The translations under genes and the position numbers were made by a program. Shown here in pieces: positions 34,971 through 44,045 of a DNA stretch of 64,000 nucleotides. This DNA comes from Marinobacter alexandrii (GTDB lineage: Bacteria; Bacteroidota; Bacteroidia; Cytophagales; Cyclobacteriaceae). The notes below the pieces were generated by a model. That model did not search any database and had not been told where the DNA came from. It saw only the letters and a program-made list of their open reading frames with translations. Within the stretch, counting starts at the first letter, position 1. Each line of letters starts with the position of its first letter. Location of the stretch: NCBI GenBank assembly GCA_039984955.1, contig JBDWTN010000005.1, positions 744,001 through 808,000 on the forward strand, given 5' to 3'.

Positions 34971-36587
34971 ATGAAAAAGATACTTTCAATTTCAATTTTA
35001 CTAGTCTTCATAGGTTGTACCGATCTTGACCTGGAACCAAAAAATGGATCCGTAGAGTCTGTTGCATTTGCTAATTTTGAAGGCTACCAGTCCTACATCG
35101 CTAAGGTGTATGCATCACTTTCTATCACAGGGCAACAAGGCGCAGCAGGTCAACCTGATCTTTCTATCATCAATGATGAAGGATTTTCAAGCTATTTAAG
35201 AGTTTGGTGGAAAGCGCAGGAGCTAACTACAGATGAGGCAATCATTGCGTGGACGGATTCGGGCATTAGAGATCTCCACAATCACAGTTGGGGTGCCGAC
35301 AATCAATTTGTTAGAGTTCTTTATTACAGATTATTTTTCACCATCTCTCTAGCTAATGACTTCATTAGAGTTGCAAGCGAATTACCAGATGGTTTATCTT
35401 CAGATGAGATAGCTACAATAGATCAGTTTGTTGCTGAGGCGAGATTTATTAGAGCATTTTCCTATTGGCACGCGCTTGATCATTTTAGAAATATAACGCT
35501 CATTACTTCAATTACTTCTGATCTACCTCTACAGGTAGAACCTGAAGTCGTATTTGATTTTATTGAAACAGAACTAAATGAAATTGAAGATTCACTGCTT
35601 CCAGCAGGTCAGGCAAATCACGACTATGGCAGAGTTGATCAAGCTGCAGCCTGGATGTTAAAGGCAAAGCTTTACCTAAATGCTCAGGTGTATATTGGAG
35701 AAGATCGATTTGCCGATTGCATTACAGAAGCAAACAAAGTAATTGATGCCAATGTCTACAGCCTGGCTCCTAATTATCAGGAATTGTTCATGGCGGACAA
35801 TCATGTAAGAACAGATGAAGTTATTTGGCCAATTGTCCATGATGGGTTAGTCTCCCAAACATGGGGTGGTACAACAACCATAATAAGAGCCAGTATAGGT
35901 GGTGCCATGCAAGACGACATGAAAAATGGAGTTCCATCATCAGATGAAGCCGAAAGTGATTACGGTGTGCCAGATGGATGGGAAGGATATCGTACGACTA
36001 GTGCCTTCGTTAGTCTTTTTCCAGGCGCGGCTACCAATAATGGAAATAGTGCAGATGGCAGAGCTATATTTTTCACAGAAGAGCAATCGCTTGAGATTTC
36101 TGATATAGGAGAATTTACGGATGGTTGGGCTGTCCCAAAATTTACGAACATAGAAGCTTCAACTGGCCGAAGAGCTCCAGGAGTGGATCAGGTAAGTACT
36201 GACTATCCTGTATTTAGACTTGCAGAAGCCTATTTAATGCTTGCAGAAGCTCAGGTCAGCTCAGCGGCTGGATCAATTGACGGTACAACTCTCGGGTACC
36301 TTAATGCACTTCGAGCAAGAGCTTATGGCGATAATAGTGGAGATGTCACGATCGCAGATGTAGATCTTGACTGGATCTTAGATGAAAGAGGCAGAGAATT
36401 ATACTTGGAGGCAACCAGGCGAACAGACCTGATCCGTCACAAAAAATTTACAGGTGGTGATTACATCTGGCCATGGAAAGGTGGCGTGGAAGAAGGCACT
36501 TCAACACTAAGCCATTTGGATATTTTTCCAATTCCTTCTTCGGATTTAATTGCCAATCCTAAACTTGACCAAAACGACGATTATTAA
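34971..36587 (+). CDS. susD: SusD/RagB-type substrate-binding lipoprotein
   Basis: A 538-residue surface lipoprotein with lipobox FIGC followed by TDLDLEP, the common SusD N-terminus. TPR-like helical regions carry family motifs such as AEARFIRAFSYW (about 160) and the C-terminal DERGRELYLEATRRTDLIRHKKF, with closing IPSSDLIANPKLDQND. It caps SusC and delivers oligosaccharide. It is cotranscribed with susC (10-bp gap) and followed by a hairpin terminator at 36606, which probably lowers expression of the next amylase relative to susCD. Confidence 0.96.
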   Translation: MKKILSISILLVFIGCTDLDLEPKNGSVESVAFANFEGYQSYIAKVYASLSITGQQGAAGQPDLSIINDEGFSSYLRVWWKAQELTTDEAIIAWTDSGIRDLHNHSWGADNQFVRVLYYRLFFTISLANDFIRVASELPDGLSSDEIATIDQFVAEARFIRAFSYWHALDHFRNITLITSITSDLPLQVEPEVVFDFIETELNEIEDSLLPAGQANHDYGRVDQAAAWMLKAKLYLNAQVYIGEDRFADCITEANKVIDANVYSLAPNYQELFMADNHVRTDEVIWPIVHDGLVSQTWGGTTTIIRASIGGAMQDDMKNGVPSSDEAESDYGVPDGWEGYRTTSAFVSLFPGAATNNGNSADGRAIFFTEEQSLEISDIGEFTDGWAVPKFTNIEASTGRRAPGVDQVSTDYPVFRLAEAYLMLAEAQVSSAAGSIDGTTLGYLNALRARAYGDNSGDVTIADVDLDWILDERGRELYLEATRRTDLIRHKKFTGGDYIWPWKGGVEEGTSTLSHLDIFPIPSSDLIANPKLDQNDDY

Positions 36588-36605
36588 TTATTTAGTTAAC
36601 GTGTC

Positions 36606-36632
36606 AAAAAAGCGGCAACATGTCGCTTTTTT
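36606..36632 (+). terminator. Terminator/attenuator between susD and the next GH13 gene
   Basis: AAAAAAGCG/CGCTTTTTT forms a 9-bp stem with a 9-base loop and T run. A possible upstream ATG (36620) lies in the loop, which argues for the later start at 36650. Confidence 0.72.
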
Positions 36633-36649
36633 TATTTGAATACAGGCCT

Positions 36650-38500
36650 ATGAGACTCCTCTCCTATTTTTCATTCATGCTAATCAGCGCATTCATCTAT
36701 TCTCAGTCCATTGAAAAGATGGACCCACCATTTTGGTGGATAGAAATGCCTACCTCAGATCTACAAATCATGCTGTATGGCGAAGGCATTGGAGAGCTTG
36801 ATGTTGAAATCAAATACAAAGGAGTGGCAGTTAAGGACGTTCAAAAACTAGAAAACCCTAACTATTTGATTCTCAACCTGGATGTTTCAAAGAAGGTCAT
36901 TCCCGGATCTTTTGAAATCAAATTGAAAGATGGCAACAATGCCCTAACCAAAAAATCATTCGAACTAAAGCCAAGGTCTGATAAAGCTAATCGTAATCAG
37001 GGATTTGATGCAAGTGATGTAATCTACCTACTCATGCCTGATCGATTTGCCAATGGCAATCCTGAAAATGACAAAGTAGAAGGAATGCTGGAAGCTGCAG
37101 ATAGATCCAATCCTAATGGAAGGCATGGAGGAGATATAAAGGGAGTTCATGAGCACCTCGATTACATCAAAGATTTAGGCATGACTGCTGTATGGCTTAC
37201 TCCTACTTTTGAAAATGACATGAAGCCAGCATATGGTGCATATCATGGATATGCTGCAACAGACTTATACAAAATTGATCGACGATTTGGCACCAATGAA
37301 GAATTTAAAGCCTTTGTAGAAAAGTGCCATAACATGGACATCAAGGTCATCATGGATATGATTCACAATCACATTGGTGATCAACACTGGTGGATGAATG
37401 ATTTACCGGCAAAGGATTGGGTGCATGATTTCCAAAAGTACGGCACTACCAATTTTAGAGGAGAAGTTCAGTCTGACTCGCACGCATCACAATTCGACTT
37501 AGATCGATTGCAAAAAGGATGGTTTGTTCCAGAGTTGGTAGATCTTGATCAGCGAAATCCTGTTTTGGCTAAATACCTCATCCAAAACTCAATCTGGTGG
37601 ATTGAATATTCAGGTGTAGACGGTATTCGGATGGATACTTATGTGTACCCTTACAAAGACTACTTATCTAACTGGGTGACAACTGTAATGTCTTCCTATC
37701 CAAATTTTAACATTGTAGGAGAAGCATGGGTAGAGCAAGTAGCACATGAGTCCTACTGGCAATTCGATAATGCTAATGAAAAAGATGGATACGACTCTAA
37801 GCTGCCTAGTGTCACAGACTTTCAAATCATGTTTGCTCTGGACAGAGCTATGGTAGATGATTTCGGATGGAAAAATGGGCTTTCAGAATTGTACTATGCA
37901 GTTTCGCAAGATCGCTTGTATGCTGACCCCATGCAAAATGTAATCTTTATGGATAATCATGATATCGATCGCTTTTTCACGAAAGTCGGAGATGATTCTG
38001 ATCTATTCAAAATGGGGTACGCCTACATCATGACCACAAGAGGTATCCCTCAGGTATACTATGGTACCGAATTAATGTGGGGCAATGATGATGTACAAGG
38101 TGATGGACGAAAAAGAGCTGACATGCCTGGTGGATGGAATGAAGATGATCGGTCGGTATTTACCGAGGAAGGGCGCACCAAAAAAGAGCAAGAAGCATTC
38201 GAGTACGTACGAAAAATAACTCATTGGAGAAAGACCTCAACCGCAGTACATAAAGGTAAAATGATACACTTCATTCCAGAGGATAACATCTATGTCTATT
38301 TCCGGTATACAGACAATGAAGCAGTAATGGTAGTCATGAATCGAAATGAGGAAGCAAAAACAATTACCAGAGATCGTTTTGCTGAAATACTTGATAAATA
38401 CTCAACTGGAGTGCACGTCATAGATGGTTCAATAATTAATCTTGAAGAAGATTTTCAAGTAAACCCAAAGCAAACATCCATCTTCGATTTGACAAAATAG
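36650..38500 (+). CDS. GH13 cyclomaltodextrinase/neopullulanase-like enzyme (SusA-like)
   Basis: A 616-residue exported enzyme starting MRLLSYFSFMLISAFIYSQS; the upstream ATG at 36620 lies inside a terminator hairpin and is unlikely. The N-terminal domain (about 20-110, with PPFWWIEMPTSDLQIMLYG) matches the cyclomaltodextrinase N-domain. The GH13 barrel has IMDMIHNHIGD, DGIRMDTYVY (nucleophile about 328), IVGEAWVEQ (Glu about 358) and FMDNHDIDRF (Asp about 436). A short C-terminal domain follows. The domain order is that of SusA of the Bacteroides starch system, a periplasmic neopullulanase. The signal peptide lacks a lipobox and no T9SS domain is present, consistent with a soluble periplasmic enzyme acting after SusC import. 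Confidence 0.92.
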   Translation: MRLLSYFSFMLISAFIYSQSIEKMDPPFWWIEMPTSDLQIMLYGEGIGELDVEIKYKGVAVKDVQKLENPNYLILNLDVSKKVIPGSFEIKLKDGNNALTKKSFELKPRSDKANRNQGFDASDVIYLLMPDRFANGNPENDKVEGMLEAADRSNPNGRHGGDIKGVHEHLDYIKDLGMTAVWLTPTFENDMKPAYGAYHGYAATDLYKIDRRFGTNEEFKAFVEKCHNMDIKVIMDMIHNHIGDQHWWMNDLPAKDWVHDFQKYGTTNFRGEVQSDSHASQFDLDRLQKGWFVPELVDLDQRNPVLAKYLIQNSIWWIEYSGVDGIRMDTYVYPYKDYLSNWVTTVMSSYPNFNIVGEAWVEQVAHESYWQFDNANEKDGYDSKLPSVTDFQIMFALDRAMVDDFGWKNGLSELYYAVSQDRLYADPMQNVIFMDNHDIDRFFTKVGDDSDLFKMGYAYIMTTRGIPQVYYGTELMWGNDDVQGDGRKRADMPGGWNEDDRSVFTEEGRTKKEQEAFEYVRKITHWRKTSTAVHKGKMIHFIPEDNIYVYFRYTDNEAVMVVMNRNEEAKTITRDRFAEILDKYSTGVHVIDGSIINLEEDFQVNPKQTSIFDLTK

Positions 38501-38550
38501 ATTGATATTTATACCGCTATATGTCAATTATCATTAAAAATCTCATTGTA

Positions 38551-38564
38551 CGCAAACGTTTTCG
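38551..38564. promoter_or_regulatory. LacI-type operator upstream of the last amylase gene
   Basis: CGCAAACGTTTTCG differs from the perfect palindrome at 31774 by one base and lies 113 bp before the amylase start. Confidence 0.7.
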
Positions 38565-38676
38565 GGTTAGATGAAATGTAAAAATGACTGAATATCAGGT
38601 ATTTACATTTATATTTTGTTAAAATTATGAAACGATCTGAGTAACTTAATAAGGATAAACAACCAAATATTAAGTT

Positions 38677-40113
38677 ATGAAAAAACTCACTAAAATCCTT
38701 TTAGGTACCGGGTACTTACTGTTCTTGTTTAGTTGCGAAGAGGAACGTGAAGTAACTGAGCTCAACACGGCTCAAGAAAACACATCAATTGTTCATGTTA
38801 CAGACCATGATGGCAAGCCATTCAGTACTAGTACAAACTCCAATGAGGAGAAAGGTAGGTACACGGCAGGCCCAGGTGGTGGTGTAATGATGCAAGGCTT
38901 CTATTGGGATATACCCGCTGGTGGAACCTGGTGGAATACGGTAAACACCAAAGTGAATGCATGGTCTAACGCCGGCATTCAGTCTATATGGCTTCCACCC
39001 GTATCCAAAGCTCAAAATGGAGCATTCTCAATGGGCTATGATCCAACAGACTATTTCGATTTTGGGGACTTCAATCAGAACGGGACTGTGGAGACACGTT
39101 TCGGCTCCAAGTCAGAACTCCTCACATTGATCAATACAGCACACGCTGAAAATATGGAGGTATATGCAGATATTGTCTTGAATCACAATAGTGGTGGCCA
39201 ATTAGAGCCCAACCAATACACAGGCACAAGTACCTGGACAGATTTTACTGGAGTCGCTTCGGGGAAATTCCCAAGGTCACAACATGACTTTCACCCGAAT
39301 TGGGTTCATGGTGGGGACTCAGGATTTTTTGGTGGATTTCCTGACCTCTGTCATGACGTCCCATATGTTCAAGATTGGCTCTGGAATCGTTCAGATGGTG
39401 TGGCTAAGTACTATAAAAACACCATGGGTTTTGACGGTTGGAGGTTTGACTATGTCAAAGGATTTGAACCTTGGGTCGTGGCTGCATGGAACAACGCTGT
39501 GGGCGGCTTTTCCGTGGGAGAGCTATGGGACTCAGATGTCAACTGGCTGGAATCATGGGCAAATTCCGCAAACAGTAGCGTGTTTGATTTCGCTTGCTAC
39601 TACAAAATGAATGATGCATTTGATGGGAATAACCTGAACGTCTTGAATGACGATATGATGTGGAAACGCAATCCATACAAAGCAGTCACATTCGTAACAA
39701 ATCATGACACAGATGAAATCTGGAGTAAGATGTTGGCTTATGCTTACATCTTAACCCATGAAGGCTACCCAACAATCTTCTATCGTGACTATGAGGAGTG
39801 GCTTGATAAGGATAAACTAGATAACCTCATTTGGATACATAATAATAAAGCCACTGGAACCACCAGTATTCTACATGTCGACAATGATGAATATATCGCT
39901 CGAAGAAATGGATACAATGGCAATCCTGGTTTAATAGTCTATATCAATAATTCAAATTCTTGGAAAGAGCGATGGGTCCCAACAAATTGGAATAACACCC
40001 AAATCAAGGATTTCACTGGTAATTCTGGATGGTTTCCCACAACTCAGGGTAATGGATGGGTCAAAATTCAGAGTCCTCCCAATAGTTACAGTATTTGGTC
40101 TCCAAACAGTTAG
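38677..40113 (+). CDS. Surface GH13 alpha-amylase lipoprotein
   Basis: A 478-residue lipoprotein with lipobox LFSC followed by EEEREV. The acidic run after the cysteine suggests export to the outer face of the outer membrane. The enzyme resembles compact alpha-amylases of the bacterial/plant type: GVMMQGFYWDIP and SIWLPPVSKA near the start, then VYADIVLNHN, DGWRFDYVKG (nucleophile about 257), SVGELWDSD (Glu about 281) and VTNHDTDEIW (Asp about 343). The C-terminal beta domain closes with NSYSIWSPNS. It has its own LacI-type operator, so it forms a separate unit of the same regulon, a likely SusG counterpart. Confidence 0.93.
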   Translation: MKKLTKILLGTGYLLFLFSCEEEREVTELNTAQENTSIVHVTDHDGKPFSTSTNSNEEKGRYTAGPGGGVMMQGFYWDIPAGGTWWNTVNTKVNAWSNAGIQSIWLPPVSKAQNGAFSMGYDPTDYFDFGDFNQNGTVETRFGSKSELLTLINTAHAENMEVYADIVLNHNSGGQLEPNQYTGTSTWTDFTGVASGKFPRSQHDFHPNWVHGGDSGFFGGFPDLCHDVPYVQDWLWNRSDGVAKYYKNTMGFDGWRFDYVKGFEPWVVAAWNNAVGGFSVGELWDSDVNWLESWANSANSSVFDFACYYKMNDAFDGNNLNVLNDDMMWKRNPYKAVTFVTNHDTDEIWSKMLAYAYILTHEGYPTIFYRDYEEWLDKDKLDNLIWIHNNKATGTTSILHVDNDEYIARRNGYNGNPGLIVYINNSNSWKERWVPTNWNNTQIKDFTGNSGWFPTTQGNGWVKIQSPPNSYSIWSPNS

Positions 40114-40132
40114 ATATTTTATAGATATGTAT

Positions 40133-40305
40133 AAAAAAGGGTGCCTCAAAATCCTATATAAACGTCATAGCGAACAAAGTGAAGCTATCTCAAAAGATTT
40201 AAAAGCATTTTTCTATCATGAGATCGTCGCTATGGCGAACCGTTCGATTCCCTGCCTTTGCCGACAGGCAGGCTCGCGATGACGACTTTTGAGGCTCCCT
40301 TTTTT
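40133..40305. repeat. Terminator-like inverted repeat with a dispersed repeat in its loop
   Basis: The outer arms, 40133-40151 and 40287-40305, match over 18 of 19 bp (AAAAAAGGG and GCCTCAAAA against TTTTGAGGC and CCCTTTTTT). This looks like the terminator of the amylase gene. The loop holds a 122-bp element (40163-40284) bounded by CGTCATAGCGA and TCGCGATGACG with an inner hairpin CCTGCC/GGCAGG. It resembles the GTCATTGCGA dispersed repeats I know from related genomes (from memory, not verified). Confidence 0.75.
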
Positions 40306-40383
40306 CAAGTTCCACTCGTGTAACTTCTCATTCTGCTCTTATGATTTTGAGATATCTTGGCTTCTTAATCCAATCTAAAAGAC

Positions 40384-43300
40384 ATGAGAAACTATTTATT
40401 AGCACTACTCACTCTCATGAGTGCAATGGTGTTTGGTCAGGAAGAAAAAAAATCTGATTCAGACACTACAAAAGAGAAAAAATCAACCAAAGAACTTCCT
40501 TTAGAGCCAGAGCGTAAAATTCGTCTTCAGACCAAGGAAGGAACCTGGATATCATTGGATGTAAGCCCTGATGGGAAAAACATCGCATTCGATATGATGG
40601 GAGACATCTACACTATGCCCATAAGTGGAGGTAAAGCAACCCCTGTTACCTCAGGAATGGCATTTGATACGCACCCTCGCTATAGTCCAGATGGAAAGTC
40701 TATCGTTTTTACTTCAGATAAAAGTGGTTCCGAGAATATTTGGACACTTGATCTGTCAGATACAACTGCAGAAGCAAAGCAAATCACAAAAGATAAAGAC
40801 AAATACTATCAGGCGGCAGAATGGACTCCAGATGGAAAATACATAATCGCTTCAAAAGGTGGCAGAGTATTGAAACTTCACATGTACCATAAAGATGGTG
40901 GAAGTGGTATTCAGTTGACTAAAAAGCCAGATCCACTTCAAACTGTTGAGCCTGCCTTCGGTAGTGATGAGCGATACATTTGGTTTGCCAGAAGATTTGG
41001 ATCATGGCAATACAACGCGGCAATGCCACAGTATCAGATCGCAACATATGACAGAGAAACAGGAGAAATTTCCACCCAAACCAATCAATACGGATCAGCC
41101 TTCTCTCCCACCCTTTCTTCCGATGGGAAATGGCTTGTGTATGGTACTCGCTACAACACCGAAACTGGCTTGATGAAACGTAATCTCCAAACAGGAGAGG
41201 AAAACTGGCTAGCATTTCCAGTACGAAGAGATGATCAAGAATCCAGAGCTCGTTTAGGAGTTTATCCAGCCATGTCATTTACGCCAGATAATCAATCCGT
41301 GATTGCTTCTTATGGAGGTAAGATTTGGAGAGTGCCTATCAACGGTGGAGATGCTTCTGAGATACCATTCGAGGTAGACGAAGAATTAGATTTCGGACCG
41401 ATGGTACAGTTTGATTACCCTATCCTTGATGAGAAGGAGATGGTAGCCAATCAGATAAGAGATGCTGTTCGCTCTCCTGATGGAAGTAAAGTAGCATTCA
41501 CAGCTCTGAATAGACTTTATGTGATGAGCTATCCAGATGGCGAACCAAAAAGATTGACGAAGAATGATTTCACAGAAGCTATGCCGAAGTGGTCTCCAGA
41601 TGGACAATACATCGCATTTGCTACCTGGGAAGGAACAGAAGGAAACATTTATAAAGTGAAAGCTTCTGGTGGTAGACCAGCTAAACTGACCAATCAATCT
41701 GGCACATATAATAACATTGCATGGGATGCGAAAACGAATCGAATTGCGTTCGTATACGGCCCTTCTCAAGCCTATGAGGATGCAGTGGATCCCTTCAGTT
41801 TTGGAGCTCAAATGCACCTTGGATGGATCAGTGCAAACGGAGGAAATACTACGAAGATCAAATCTTCAGGCGGAAGAGGAAACCTTCACTTTGTGGAAAG
41901 TAATGATCGTATCTATATGTATCATGGTGGCAAAGGATTGATGTCCATGCGTTGGGATGGTACGGATGAGAAAGTACACATCAAGGTCACAGGGATCATG
42001 ACTTATCCGGCGCTCGTACATAATCATGCACTCGAGGAAACATTCACTGAACCAAAGCGAACACCAAGTAACGCACAGTACATTACCATGGCGCCTAAAG
42101 GTGATCGAGCTTTGGCTAAAATCAACAATGATGTATTTGTAGTGACTGTACCACCTGTAGGGGCGGAAACGGTGAAGATCTCTGTTTCGAATCCAGAAAG
42201 TGCATCATTTCCTTCATGGAAACTTACCACGTTTGGTGGAGAGTTTGCTCACTGGAATGCGGATGGGAACACCGTCAACTTCACACTCGGAAATGCCTAT
42301 TTCGCATACGATATGGCGGAAGCAAAAAAAGTGAAGAAGGAACTTGAGGAGAAGAAAAAGAAAGAAGCAGAAGAAAAAAAGAAGAAAGAGGAGGAAGAAA
42401 AGAATAAAACAGAAGAGGAAAAAGAAGAAGACTCTGAAGCTGACCAAGACGAAGAAAAAAGTGAAGATGAAGAGGATAAAGAAAAGGAAGAAGATGAAGG
42501 ATACAAGCCTAATGAAATTCGTGTAAAAGTGAATGTAGAAAAGGATATTCCTAAAGGAACCATCCTTTTAACTGGCGCTCGAATTGTGACAATGAAAGGA
42601 GACGAGGTTATTGAAAACGGTGATATTCTTATTGAAAATGCCCGAATCAAAGCGGTGGGTGCATCAGGATCTTTAGACGCTCCCAACGGTGTTAAAACCA
42701 TGGACATGAGCGGCAAAACTATCACTCCTGGGTTTGTAGATACGCACTCTCACATGTGGCCAAACTGGGGACTTCAAAAGAATCAGGTTTGGATGTATGC
42801 CGCCAACCTGGCCTATGGCGTAACTACCACTAGAGATCCGCAAACTGCTACAACAGATGTACTCACCTACTCTGACATGGTAGAAACAGGAGATTTGTTA
42901 GGACCAAGAGTTTACTCAACGGGTCCAGGTGTAGGCTTCTGGTATTATAACCTGAAGAGCCTCAAGCAAGCACAAGATGTATTGAAGCAATATTCAGAAT
43001 ACTTCAATACAAAAACCATTAAGATGTACATGACAGGTAATCGTCAGCACAGACAGTGGATTATTCAGGCTGCTAAAGAGCAAAAACTCATGCCAACCAC
43101 GGAAGGCGCCTTAGATATGAAACTCAATTTAACTCAGCTAATCGATGGGTATCCGGGACATGAGCACTCCTTCCCTATCCACCCGATCTATGGAGATATT
43201 ACCCAGATGGTTTCAAAAGCACAAATGGCCTATACGCCTACCCTTTTGGTATCATATGGTGGACCTTGGGCAGAGGAATACTTCTACGCTACCGAAAATG

Positions 43301-43815
43301 TAGTGGGAGACTCTAAGCTAAACTTCTTCACTCCTAAGATAGAAATTGATCAAAAAGCAAGAAGAAGAAGAGCTTGGTTCATCAAGGATGAGCACATCTT
43401 CTCCAGGCATAGTGAATTTGTAGGTGACTTAGTCAAAGAAGGTGGTATTGCGGGTGTTGGTTCTCATGGACAGTTGCAGGGACTCGGATACCACTGGGAA
43501 CTATGGGCTGTGCAAAGCGGAGGCGTTCCAGAGATTGATGCATTGAAAGTGGCTACCATTCTTGGAGCTAAAGCCATTGGATTAAGTAAAGACCTGGGAT
43601 CCATTGAAGCTGGCAAGCTTGCAGATTTGGTGATCATGGACAAAAATCCGTTGGATAACATTAGAAACACTAATACCATTTCTCAAGTGATGAAGAACGG
43701 CAGGCTTTACAATAGCAATACGCTTGATGAAGTGTATCCACAGGAAAAGAAAGCGCCTGATTTCTACTGGGTAAAAGATGGACCTGATAAGAAAAATCTA
43801 CCGGGAGAGAAATAA
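40384..43815 (+). CDS. Secreted propeller-amidohydrolase fusion protein
   Basis: An 1143-residue protein with a signal peptide (LLALLTLMSAMVFGQ). Residues about 45-640 contain TolB/PD40-type propeller repeats (SPDGKNIAFD, SPDGKSIVFTSDKSG, SPDGQYIAFATWEG). A strongly charged Lys/Glu linker lies at about 645-705. A metal-dependent amidohydrolase domain follows (about 725-1110) with GFVDTHSHMW (His-x-His), PGHEHSFP and the late GKLADLVIMDKNPL segment that closes the composite barrel. The family hydrolyses amide bonds, often in cyclic or peptide substrates; the real substrate is unknown. The gene stands alone after the starch locus and ends at a terminator (43840). Confidence 0.88.
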   Translation: MRNYLLALLTLMSAMVFGQEEKKSDSDTTKEKKSTKELPLEPERKIRLQTKEGTWISLDVSPDGKNIAFDMMGDIYTMPISGGKATPVTSGMAFDTHPRYSPDGKSIVFTSDKSGSENIWTLDLSDTTAEAKQITKDKDKYYQAAEWTPDGKYIIASKGGRVLKLHMYHKDGGSGIQLTKKPDPLQTVEPAFGSDERYIWFARRFGSWQYNAAMPQYQIATYDRETGEISTQTNQYGSAFSPTLSSDGKWLVYGTRYNTETGLMKRNLQTGEENWLAFPVRRDDQESRARLGVYPAMSFTPDNQSVIASYGGKIWRVPINGGDASEIPFEVDEELDFGPMVQFDYPILDEKEMVANQIRDAVRSPDGSKVAFTALNRLYVMSYPDGEPKRLTKNDFTEAMPKWSPDGQYIAFATWEGTEGNIYKVKASGGRPAKLTNQSGTYNNIAWDAKTNRIAFVYGPSQAYEDAVDPFSFGAQMHLGWISANGGNTTKIKSSGGRGNLHFVESNDRIYMYHGGKGLMSMRWDGTDEKVHIKVTGIMTYPALVHNHALEETFTEPKRTPSNAQYITMAPKGDRALAKINNDVFVVTVPPVGAETVKISVSNPESASFPSWKLTTFGGEFAHWNADGNTVNFTLGNAYFAYDMAEAKKVKKELEEKKKKEAEEKKKKEEEEKNKTEEEKEEDSEADQDEEKSEDEEDKEKEEDEGYKPNEIRVKVNVEKDIPKGTILLTGARIVTMKGDEVIENGDILIENARIKAVGASGSLDAPNGVKTMDMSGKTITPGFVDTHSHMWPNWGLQKNQVWMYAANLAYGVTTTRDPQTATTDVLTYSDMVETGDLLGPRVYSTGPGVGFWYYNLKSLKQAQDVLKQYSEYFNTKTIKMYMTGNRQHRQWIIQAAKEQKLMPTTEGALDMKLNLTQLIDGYPGHEHSFPIHPIYGDITQMVSKAQMAYTPTLLVSYGGPWAEEYFYATENVVGDSKLNFFTPKIEIDQKARRRRAWFIKDEHIFSRHSEFVGDLVKEGGIAGVGSHGQLQGLGYHWELWAVQSGGVPEIDALKVATILGAKAIGLSKDLGSIEAGKLADLVIMDKNPLDNIRNTNTISQVMKNGRLYNSNTLDEVYPQEKKAPDFYWVKDGPDKKNLPGEK

Positions 43816-43839
43816 GAAATCTATCACCAACCTATTCTA

Positions 43840-43868
43840 AAGCCGGACTGAGAAGTTCGGCTTTTTTT
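43840..43868 (+). terminator. Terminator after the propeller-amidohydrolase gene
   Basis: The stem AAGCCGGACT/AGTTCGGCTT (one G-U pair) has a GAGA loop and is followed by seven T. Confidence 0.85.
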
Positions 43869-44045
43869 ATTGACTATGAGAGTATCTCATATGTACTCTT
43901 GCAGTATTCATATGTAGACTAATCATGAAATTAGATCTGGGTTCGTCCCTTTTTCAGCGAGGTTTATCACATAACCCTTTAAATACAATGGTTTCACACA
44001 TTTGAGCAGGTTCTTTTGTCGCGAACTAAATATTTGATTCAAGCT

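Noticed and set aside
42214-42725. Two long minus-strand frames rich in Phe and Ser
   Set aside because: They are complements of the Lys/Glu linker of the amidohydrolase gene and are explained by its purine-rich sequence.
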